From JAFARZ01 sp035651595 (GTDB taxonomy: Bacteria > Actinomycetota > Actinomycetes > Streptosporangiales > Streptosporangiaceae): a stretch of 44,411 nt of DNA. The notes under the pieces were generated by a model. It made no database searches and was not told where the DNA came from. It saw nothing but the letters and a program-made list of their open reading frames with translations. The stretch is from assembly GCA_035651595.1 (NCBI GenBank), contig DASRFJ010000313.1:1-44411 (forward strand), given 5' to 3'. A program made the position numbers and the translations under genes. Below, in pieces: positions 1-6,530 of the stretch (the first letter of the stretch is position 1; each line of letters starts with the position of its first letter).

Positions 1-1176
1 GGAGCCGGCGGTGGCCGGGTCGGAGCGGGCGGCGCTGGTGGCCGCGCATGTCGCGCGGCTGGAAGCGGCGGGCGGGACGGTGCTGCGGCGCACTGCGGAT
101 GTGCGCGGAACGTACACGGTGATGCGGGACCCGGAAGGTAACGAGTTCTGCGTCGCGTAGCCGTCCAGTTCGGCCAGGTAGGCGTCGCGATCGGCCGGGG
201 GCAGCCAGGCGATCTCGAATGCGTTCCGGGTGAGCTGGATGAGCTGGGCGTTGCTGAGCGCGGCCTCTTCGGCGGCCACGGCCAGGTTCTCGTTGAGGTA
301 GCCGCCGAAGTAGGCCGGGTCGTCGGAGTTGACCGTGACCTTGAGCCCGTTGCGTAGCATCGCCGCGAGCTCCGCGGTCTTGCGGCTGCTGGTCACCCAC
401 CCGTTGGAGATGGGACAGACGGTGAGGCCGATGCCGTCGTTGGCCAGCCGGGCCACTAGCGCGTCGTCTTCCAGGCAGTTCACGCCGTGGTCGACGCGCG
501 CCACGCCGATCACGTCCAGGCACTGCCAGATGTGCGCCACCGAATCCCGCTGGTCGACGTCGGCGTGCATGGTCAGCCGGTAGCCCTGGTCGCGGGCACG
601 GGCGAAGACCTCCCGGAACTTGACCGGCGGGTTGTCCCGCTCGTCCGAGTCCAGGCCCACGCCGACGATCTTGTCCCGGTGCGGTGCTGCTTGCTCGAGA
701 GTCCGGAGTGCCTCTGCGGCCGGGCGGTCGCGCAGGAAGCACATGATCAGCTGGGCACGGACGCCGAGTTCTCGTGCCGCGTCGTTGCGGGCCCGGTGAA
801 GGCCGTCGATGACGTGGTCGAAGGCGACGCCGCGGGCGGTGTGCGCCTGCGGGTCGAAGAAGACCTCGGCGTAGACGATGCGCTGTTCGGCGGCCTTGCG
901 GAAGTAGGCCATCGCGAGGTCGTAGAAGTCCTGCTCGGTGCGGAGCACGGACATCGCTTCGTAGTAGGCGACCAGGAACGAGGTCAGGTCGGTGAAGTCG
1001 TAGGCCTCGGCCGCCGCCGGCGCGGTCTGGTTGTTGCGGCGGGCCAGGTCATGCTTGAGGCCGGGTTCCAGGGTGCCCTCGATGTGCAGGTGCAGCTCTG
1101 CCTTCGGCAGGCCGGCGATGAAACGATGCCGCCCGCCAGCGCCGGATATCGCGGGGTTCAGCGCGGCGGGCGGCAT
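1..1176 (-). CDS. Adenosine/adenine deaminase-like amidohydrolase, 3' end open
   Basis: Metal-dependent purine deaminase family. The N-terminus has AGLPKAELHLHIEG with the HxH zinc pair at His29/His31; further motifs are a central MHADVDQRD (residues 203-211), VDHGV (His230) and VNSDDPAYFGGYLNEN near residue 290, the last being typical of adenine-deaminase-like members. The usual HAGE is replaced by HADV, so the normal catalytic Glu is not at its place; the substrate may differ from adenosine. Similarity fades at LAELDG around residue 338, the normal family length, but no stop follows and the frame stays open to the window edge, antisense to the VOC gene. ATG at 1176 is chosen because the family N-terminus begins soon after; it lies 16 nt behind the NCS1 permease stop, so the two are probably co-transcribed and handle an imported base or nucleoside. 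Confidence 0.8.
   Translation of the reverse strand, partial: MPPAALNPAISGAGGRHRFIAGLPKAELHLHIEGTLEPGLKHDLARRNNQTAPAAAEAYDFTDLTSFLVAYYEAMSVLRTEQDFYDLAMAYFRKAAEQRIVYAEVFFDPQAHTARGVAFDHVIDGLHRARNDAARELGVRAQLIMCFLRDRPAAEALRTLEQAAPHRDKIVGVGLDSDERDNPPVKFREVFARARDQGYRLTMHADVDQRDSVAHIWQCLDVIGVARVDHGVNCLEDDALVARLANDGIGLTVCPISNGWVTSSRKTAELAAMLRNGLKVTVNSDDPAYFGGYLNENLAVAAEEAALSNAQLIQLTRNAFEIAWLPPADRDAYLAELDGYATQNSLPSGSRITVYVPRTSAVRRSTVPPAASSRATCAATSAARSDPATAGS
2..160 (+). CDS. VOC/glyoxalase-like protein, C-terminal fragment
   Basis: Only the last 52 codons are in the window; the start lies to the left. The tail contains RDPEGNEFCVA just before the TAG, which is the classic C-terminal strand of vicinal-oxygen-chelate (glyoxalase/bleomycin-resistance) proteins, where the Glu of the GNEF segment is usually a metal ligand. 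Substrate cannot be told from this piece. The whole fragment lies opposite the open C-terminal part of the deaminase-like gene on the minus strand, so one of the two reading frames is either over-extended or truly overlapping. The VOC motif is convincing, which makes the antisense extension the weaker claim. Confidence 0.75.
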   Translation, partial: EPAVAGSERAALVAAHVARLEAAGGTVLRRTADVRGTYTVMRDPEGNEFCVA

Positions 1177-1192
1177 GTCCTGGTCAGCGCGG

Positions 1193-2683
1193 TTAGCCGA
1201 CGACCTGCTGGGCGGCCTCGCGCCGCACGCCGCTGGCACCAAGTACGAAGTAGACCAGGGCGCCAACGACGATGCCGATGGCCCAGCTGAAGTCACCGCC
1301 GGCCAGGCCGGGGAAGTGGTTCGAGATCGGGCCGGCGTACTGGACCGCCTTGGGGACATCAGGGCCAGTGACGTTTATCCACATCAACGCCGCGACCATG
1401 CCGACGGCCTGGGCGATGAGGGCGGGCCAGTGGATACCGCCGTTGCGCCAGTAAAGGCCGTCCCGCGAGGAGCGCAGCGACAGACTGTGGTACTGCCGTC
1501 CGCGCAGCACGTAGTCGGTCATCAGGATGCCGAACCAGGGCGCCAGCCACATCACGATGTAGAGCAGGAACGCGGAGAAGTACCCGTAGAAACTCTGCTT
1601 GCCGAAGATGATGTACGCGGTGACTCCGGCGCAGATCACCGTGTCGATGATGACCGCCCCCCACCGGCGGACCGGCACGCCCAGCGCCTGGAGCGTCACG
1701 CCGGAGGAGTACATGTCGATCGTGTTGATCGCCAGCAACTGGAAGACCGCGAAGATCAGGAACGGGGTCACGAACCACGACGGGAACGACTGCGGCACGC
1801 CGAGCTGAGCGATGCCGACCGACTTGGTGGTGGTCGTGAAGGCGAACACGCCGAGCAGTTCCAGGACGACGGACGGGATGGCGCCACCGAGGGCCGCCGC
1901 CCAGAAGGTGCGGGTACCTGGCGTGTTGCGCGGCAGGTAGCGGGAGTAGTCGTTGCCGTTCTCGGTCCAGCCCAGGCCGCCGGTGGAGATGATCAGCACC
2001 AGCGCGGTGGTCCAGACGGCGAGCGTGGCCGGCTTCTGGTGGAACGTGGACAGGTGCAGCTTGTTGAACGTGAAGGCGGCGAGCACCGCGAAGAACACGA
2101 TGAAGATGTAGCTCAGGTACCGCAGCACCTTGCTGATCGTCGCGTGGCCGAGCAGCGGGAGAACCATCTGGAGCAGCGCCGCGATGATGACCACCACGAC
2201 CTTCGCCGGGGTGTCCAGGTTGGTGCCGTGCAGCCCGAACAGCAGGATCACGGTGGCGACGACAAAGAAGATGCCCTCGATCTCGAAGCCGACCTGGGTG
2301 ATCCAGTTGAACAGGGCGACAAGCCGGTTGCCGTTCTGCCCGAACGGGGCGCGGCTGACCATGAACGCCGTGGTGCCGGTCTTGGGGCCTTGCAGGCTGG
2401 CGAAGCCGAGCAGCACGTACAGCAGGTTGCCGATCAGGATCGCGGCCACCGCCTGGCCCACCGACAGGCCGAAGAGCATGATCAGCGTGCCGTAGAAGAA
2501 GAACTCCACGTTGAACACGGCACCGGACCACAGCCAGAACAGGCCGGATGGCTTCATCTTGCGTTCGGCGTCGGGGATGAGGTCGATACCACGCTGCTCG
2601 ATCTTGAACGCGGCGTACTCCTGCGGCACCTCCTCCAAAGGCTGCTGCGGCTTGCCGTGCCGCGCGCCGACGGTATCGCTCAT
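1193..2683 (-). CDS. NCS1 family nucleobase (purine/cytosine) permease
   Basis: A 496-residue polytopic inner-membrane protein with about twelve hydrophobic segments, the normal size for nucleobase:cation symporter-1 proteins (CodB/PurP/Mhp1 type). Near the N-terminus the helix GAVFNVEFFFYGTLIML and the GPKTGTTAFMVSRAPFGQNG segment fit NCS1 transmembrane helices 1-3, where the substrate and sodium sites lie. It should import purines, cytosine, allantoin or a related ring. A TGGAG sequence precedes the ATG. It is followed after 16 nt by the deaminase-like gene, which fits an uptake-then-deaminate pair. A possible -35 (TTGACG, complement of 2792-2797) lies in an AT-rich patch upstream, but no good -10 could be fixed. 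Family is sure; the exact base is unknown. Confidence 0.9.
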   Translation of the reverse strand: MSDTVGARHGKPQQPLEEVPQEYAAFKIEQRGIDLIPDAERKMKPSGLFWLWSGAVFNVEFFFYGTLIMLFGLSVGQAVAAILIGNLLYVLLGFASLQGPKTGTTAFMVSRAPFGQNGNRLVALFNWITQVGFEIEGIFFVVATVILLFGLHGTNLDTPAKVVVVIIAALLQMVLPLLGHATISKVLRYLSYIFIVFFAVLAAFTFNKLHLSTFHQKPATLAVWTTALVLIISTGGLGWTENGNDYSRYLPRNTPGTRTFWAAALGGAIPSVVLELLGVFAFTTTTKSVGIAQLGVPQSFPSWFVTPFLIFAVFQLLAINTIDMYSSGVTLQALGVPVRRWGAVIIDTVICAGVTAYIIFGKQSFYGYFSAFLLYIVMWLAPWFGILMTDYVLRGRQYHSLSLRSSRDGLYWRNGGIHWPALIAQAVGMVAALMWINVTGPDVPKAVQYAGPISNHFPGLAGGDFSWAIGIVVGALVYFVLGASGVRREAAQQVVG

Positions 2684-3292
2684 CTGCTACTCCAGAGGGC
2701 TCGTGTTTCGTCCACTTGTTCTGGTTCCTGGCAAAGTTGCCGACTAGCCTGCCCCCGGGCACGATACTGCACGCTTTGAGTAAAAATATTGCGTCAATCT
2801 TGTTAATGAAGTACTACGCCGCTGCTGTACTGATGAGACCAGAGACATGGGGATTTGTCCAGGGAGTGGCTGGTTCGGACTCGCGGCGGCTTCGTGGGGC
2901 CGGGGCGGCGGTGATCATGGGCGGGGGTGGCGCAACGACCCCCACCTGAGGGGATGGGCGGCGCGGCCACTCCTTCTCGCCTCGGCGAGGTCGGCTCTGG
3001 TCGGCATCGTCAGTCACATGAGAAACTTATGACACGCGGCCTCGCGCATGAGGCAGTGGCTTTGCGGGTTCGCGTGAAATTACTGTTCAGTCACCCATGG
3101 CCTTTGTTCTGGCTAGTTACAGTTAGCCGCAATTGACTACTCAGAGCGAGCCCTCTTTTCTATGACATATGGCGAATCCTGCCTATGGCAACGGAATGGC
3201 GACTAACATCGAGAGTTAGGCGCAAGTGCGTGGGAGGAGAAGCCACGCGCGGGCGGCAATGGCGCGCGATCGCGAGGAGAGGCGGACGCGCG
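2684..3292. other. Intergenic region between permease and first STAND gene
   Basis: About 600 bases without a convincing gene. The part next to the permease (2770-2830) is AT-rich and contains a TTGACG on the minus strand plus a short inverted repeat AGTAC/GTACT, suggesting the permease promoter. From 3010 to 3190 the base composition is again lower in GC than the surroundings and holds TTGACT at 3133 and TATGAC at 3161, but the 22-nt spacing is too long for a standard promoter. Short open frames here have no recognisable protein features. Confidence 0.5.
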
Positions 3293-3402
3293 GTTACGTA
3301 TACGCGATACACGTATACGCGCAAAGAACGCGCTTAAGCGTACGCGCGTTACGCGCAGGCACCTAAGCGTGGCGCGGGTAAGCACGCACCTGCTTACCCG
3401 CG
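3293..3402. promoter_or_regulatory. Palindrome-rich leader of first STAND-TPR gene
   Basis: The sequence holds an 11-bp direct repeat ACGTATACGCG at 3296-3306 and 3311-3321, each containing the palindrome CGTATACG, then the palindrome CGCTTAAGCG at 3331-3340. It ends with a perfect 12-bp inverted repeat, CGCGGGTAAGCA at 3373-3384 and its complement at 3391-3402, around a 6-nt loop. No T-run follows, so it is not a standard terminator. It sits 37 nt before the GTG of the STAND gene and could be an operator cluster or a structured 5' leader. The second paralogue has no such sequence. Confidence 0.6.
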
Positions 3403-3439
3403 AAGAACGGCCAAGGCACAGCGGGAGAGGCTGTCCAAC

Positions 3440-5998
3440 GTGGTTGCACAGCAGGCCAGTACGCCACAGCATCCCCCCATACTCCTTTCCGGGATCGTCC
3501 CGCCCCTGGCGGATCCCTATTACCCGCGGCCGGAAAGCGCGCCGCCACTGACCGCCGGACTGCGGCCCGGGCAGGTCGTGGTGCTCACCTGCGGCGCGAA
3601 TGCTGGGTTTGCCGACGGCGGGGCCTCGGGTACCGGGGCGCAATCCGCCAGCCCAGGCGGGGCGGGCGGCTCGGGCGGCACCACACAGGCCGGCGGCACG
3701 ACTCAGGCCGGCGGCACGACTCAGGCCGGCGGCACGACTCAGGCCGGCGGCACGGGGAAGACCCAGCTCGCGGTCGAATTCGCGCACAGCCTGTGGAACA
3801 ACCGGGCGGTGGAGGTGATCGTCTGGATCACCGCGGCGAGCCGCGAGGCCGTCGTCACCGGGTTCGCGCAGGCGGCCGCCTCCGTCGGCGCCAGCGACTC
3901 CGGGGATTCGGCGGATGCGGCCGCCGACCGGTTTGTCACCTGGCTGGCCAACACCACGCAGCCGTGGGCGCTGATCATCGACGACCTGGCGCAGCCGGCC
4001 GACCTGGCTGGGCTGTGGCCCGCCGGACCGAGCGGCCAGGTGCTCATCACCACGGGGCTCCCCGGCCAAGCGCTGCGCGCCACGGCCGGCGGCGGACGCG
4101 ACTTCGTCGTGATCCCGGTCGGCGGGTTCAGCCGGCGTGAGGCGCTCGGCTACCTGAACGCACGGCTGACCGACTTCCCCGACCAGCGCATCGAGGCGCT
4201 CGACCTCAGCGAGGATCTGGAAGGCCTGCCGATCGGGCTCGCCCAGGCCGCTTCCGTCATGGCGGTGCGCGAGCTGGACTGCCGGGAGTACCGCGCCCAT
4301 CTCGCCGAACGGCGGGCGCACATGGCGGCGAGGTCCAGCGACGGGCTTTCGCCATCGGTGCTGGCTACCTGGTCACTCGCCGCCGAGTGCGCGCACGAGC
4401 TGCCGCCCGAAGGACTCGCCTGGCCGGCGCTCGCGCTCGCCGCCATGCTGGACCGGCACGGCATCCCCGGCGCGGTGCTCACCAGCCCGACCGCGTGCGC
4501 GTACATCACCGGCCACCCGAGCAACGCCGGCGGCGCGGACCAGAACCTGGTCCGCCGCGCGATCAGCAACCTGGCCCGGGCCGGGCTGGTCACGATCGAC
4601 CCCGCTACGCCGGTTCGCACGGTGCGGATGCACTCCAGCGTGCAGACCGCGGTACGCGGGTTCATTCCCAGGTCCGAGATCGAGCAGCTGGTGCTCGCCG
4701 CCGCGGACGCGCTGGTCGAGACGTGGCCGGACAATGACGGCGGCACTCAGCTCGAGCAGGCGATGCGTGACTGCAGCGCCGCCGTGCGCGACATCGACAG
4801 CGCCCTGCTGTGGAAGCCGGAGGCGCACCAGCTCCTGTTCCGGGCCGGCCTGTCGCTTGAGACCAGCGGGCTGGCCGGCGCCGCCATCAGCTACTGGCAA
4901 TCCATGGTGTCCACCAGCACCCGGCTGCTCGGGCCTGCCCACGCCAACTCCGTAATGGCGCGGGACAGGCTTGCCGCGGCGTACGAGGCGGCGGGCCGGA
5001 CCGGCGACGCCATCGCCGTGTTCGCCAGCGCGCTCAACGATCACGAGCGCAACCTGGGTGCGGACCATCGCGACACGATCGCGGCGCGGGGACGGCTCGC
5101 ACATGCCTACGCGAGCGCCAGCCGGTCCGAGGCGATCGCCGTCTACGAACGGACGGTGGTGGATTCCGAACGCGTGCTCGGCCCCGCGCATCCCAGCACG
5201 CTCGCCGCTCGATCCGGCCTGGCGGACGCATACCAGACGGCGGGGATGCACAAGGACGCGATCCGGGTGAACCAGCTGCTGCTCACCGACGCCGACCGGC
5301 TGCTCGGCGCCGGCCACGCGACGACCCTCGCCGCGCGCGCCAGCCTTGCCGAGGCGTATCAGGCCGCCGGACGGACCAAGGACGCGATCGACCAGTACAA
5401 CCGCATGGTCGCGGCGCAGGAGGCGGCGCGCGGCCGCGATCACCCGGACACGATCGCGGCCCGGGCGAGCCTGGCCTCGACGCTGCGTAAGGCGGGCAAG
5501 GCGAAGGACGCGATCACGCAGTACGAGCGCGTGCTGGCCGACCGCGAGCGCACGGCCGGCCCGGATCACAGCGACACGATCGCCGCCCGCGCGAACCTCG
5601 CGTTCGCCTATCGCACGGCTGGGATGCTGCGCGAGGCGCTGCCGGTCTACGAGCGGGCCCTCGCCGACCGCGAGCGGCTCCAGGGCGCCGAGCATCGCGA
5701 TACGCGCACCGCCCGCTCGAACCTGGCCAGCGCGTATCAGCAGGCTGGGCGCCTCAACGAGGCGATACCGCAGTTCGAGCGGGTGCTCGCCGACAGCGAG
5801 CGCATGCAGGGACCCGGTGACATCGAGACGCTCACCGACCGGTGCAGCCTCGCCGCGGCGCTGTTCGCGGCCGGCCGGCTGATGGAGGTGGTCAACGTGC
5901 TGCGCCGGGCGCTGGCGGATTGCGAGCGCTACCTCGGCCCGGACCACCCGCTGACCCGCACGGTCCGCGACAACCTCAAAGCCGCCACGTCGACCTGA
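3440..5998 (+). CDS. STAND (NB-ARC) NTPase with TPR tail, paralogue A
   Basis: An 852-residue signal-transduction NTPase. Order: short N-terminal segment with SGIVPPLADPYYPRPES (about 16-32), low-complexity insert with four GGTTQA units (79-102), P-loop GGTGKT (103-108), Walker B LIIDD (178-182), ARC/winged-helix region with GLPI and RMHSS, and about nine 42-residue kinesin-light-chain-type TPRs to the C-terminus. Such proteins usually sense a ligand through the repeats and oligomerise when bound to ATP. Compared with paralogue B the sensor Arg of the VITSR strand is Gly206 (ITTG) and GLPL is GLPI, so its NTPase may be altered. No effector domain is seen. The GTG start has GGGAGAGG 9 nt upstream. 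Paralogue B follows in tandem, so the pair arose by duplication. Confidence 0.85.
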   Translation: MVAQQASTPQHPPILLSGIVPPLADPYYPRPESAPPLTAGLRPGQVVVLTCGANAGFADGGASGTGAQSASPGGAGGSGGTTQAGGTTQAGGTTQAGGTTQAGGTGKTQLAVEFAHSLWNNRAVEVIVWITAASREAVVTGFAQAAASVGASDSGDSADAAADRFVTWLANTTQPWALIIDDLAQPADLAGLWPAGPSGQVLITTGLPGQALRATAGGGRDFVVIPVGGFSRREALGYLNARLTDFPDQRIEALDLSEDLEGLPIGLAQAASVMAVRELDCREYRAHLAERRAHMAARSSDGLSPSVLATWSLAAECAHELPPEGLAWPALALAAMLDRHGIPGAVLTSPTACAYITGHPSNAGGADQNLVRRAISNLARAGLVTIDPATPVRTVRMHSSVQTAVRGFIPRSEIEQLVLAAADALVETWPDNDGGTQLEQAMRDCSAAVRDIDSALLWKPEAHQLLFRAGLSLETSGLAGAAISYWQSMVSTSTRLLGPAHANSVMARDRLAAAYEAAGRTGDAIAVFASALNDHERNLGADHRDTIAARGRLAHAYASASRSEAIAVYERTVVDSERVLGPAHPSTLAARSGLADAYQTAGMHKDAIRVNQLLLTDADRLLGAGHATTLAARASLAEAYQAAGRTKDAIDQYNRMVAAQEAARGRDHPDTIAARASLASTLRKAGKAKDAITQYERVLADRERTAGPDHSDTIAARANLAFAYRTAGMLREALPVYERALADRERLQGAEHRDTRTARSNLASAYQQAGRLNEAIPQFERVLADSERMQGPGDIETLTDRCSLAAALFAAGRLMEVVNVLRRALADCERYLGPDHPLTRTVRDNLKAATST
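3674..3745 (+). repeat. 18-bp minisatellite inside paralogue A
   Basis: Four head-to-tail copies of GGCGGCACGACTCAGGCC at 3674, 3692, 3710 and 3728; the first differs at two positions, the other three are identical. The frame is kept, giving GGTTQA four times. The next nine bases (3746-3754) repeat the unit start and run directly into the codons of the P-loop GGTGKT, so the array looks like a local duplication of the P-loop coding edge. Copy number can change by slippage without a frameshift. Confidence 0.95.
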
Positions 5999-6010
5999 AA
6001 GATCGCTCCC

Positions 6011-6041
6011 GCCCCGGACCCTGCGGGCTTACTCCGGGGGC
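6011..6041 (+). terminator. Hairpin just after paralogue A
   Basis: GCCCCGGA at 6011-6018 pairs with TCCGGGGGC at 6033-6041, with one extra G in the second arm, 13 nt behind the TGA of paralogue A. No T-run follows, as is common for actinobacterial terminators. It is a weak call based only on position and pairing. Confidence 0.35.
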
Positions 6042-6109
6042 GCGTCCGGATCGGCGGCCGCCCGGTGGGTCGGCGGCAGCCTCGATGGGCTTCGGTTAAC
6101 GTGGCGGAT

Positions 6110-6177
6110 TTCCCCTTCGTGGTAACGCGGGCCTCGCGCACGGGGGTCGATCCTTCACGAAGGGGTAATCTTCTACG
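6110..6177. repeat. Dispersed imperfect palindrome, copy 1
   Basis: CCCCTTCGTG at 6112-6121 is the exact reverse complement of CACGAAGGGG at 6156-6165, with GGTAA-type sequence on the outer edges. The about 68-bp block aligns over its whole length with 37772-37840: both share CCCCTTCGTGGTA, a central CTCG, GGGGTC and a closing CACGA..GGGG arm. It is therefore a small repeated element, not a chance hairpin. Function unknown; it lies between the two STAND genes. Confidence 0.65.
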
Positions 6178-6263
6178 TTGCTGGCGGGACTGCCGGTGCG
6201 CTCCCATCCCGGTAGCCGCACACTGCACTCCAGCCACAGGCGCCGCGCGGCCAGGCCCGGGGG

Positions 6264-6312
6264 GCAGCCCGGGTGGGCTGTCCGGGGCCGGCAGCCCGGG
6301 GAGTGGGCTGCC
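6264..6312. repeat. Two tandem GC hairpins
   Basis: Hairpin one is CAGCCC (6265-6270), loop GGGT, GGGCTG (6275-6280). Hairpin two is GGCAGCCC (6290-6297), 7-nt loop, GGGCTGCC (6305-6312). The two are near copies of one another, so the unit was duplicated. They could form transcript structures upstream of the paralogue B promoter or end read-through from paralogue A. Confidence 0.5.
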
Positions 6313-6363
6313 GAACTGGCGCTCACAATGTGGGCACAAGGTTCCACAGTCGGACATATTTCC

Positions 6364-6396
6364 CAAGTCGAGACTTGTCGGCATATAAGTTATAAG
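6364..6396 (+). promoter_or_regulatory. Probable promoter/operator of paralogue B
   Basis: A perfect inverted repeat CAAGTC-GA-GACTTG (6364-6377) is followed by an AT-rich block with ATAAGTT twice in a row and TATAAG at 6384 and 6391, the most promoter-like sequence in the gap between the two STAND genes. No well-spaced -35 box is seen. The remaining 5999-6530 interval holds no gene. Confidence 0.4.
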
Positions 6397-6530
6397 TTCC
6401 GGCCGCGCAGGCCAGCACGCGGGGCTATGATCTTGGTCCACAAGTGGCTGTGCGGCACGTGCAGTCGGCGACCCCGGACAAGTACAGCGGCAGCCGAAGG
6501 CGGGAGGACGCCGAGCGGGAGGCGTTAGAC

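Noticed and set aside
1031..2779. Long plus-strand open frame (582 codons) opposite the permease
   Set aside because: Asp/Glu/Arg/Gln-rich and domainless; a shadow of the NCS1 gene created by its GC-rich third positions.
3133..3166. Sigma-70-like promoter TTGACT...TATGAC
   Set aside because: The spacer is 22 nt, too long for confidence.
4373..5947. Long minus-strand frame opposite STAND paralogue A, with repeated LAVGE-like pieces
   Set aside because: The repetition mirrors the TPR codons on the other strand; the plus-strand protein has clear domains.
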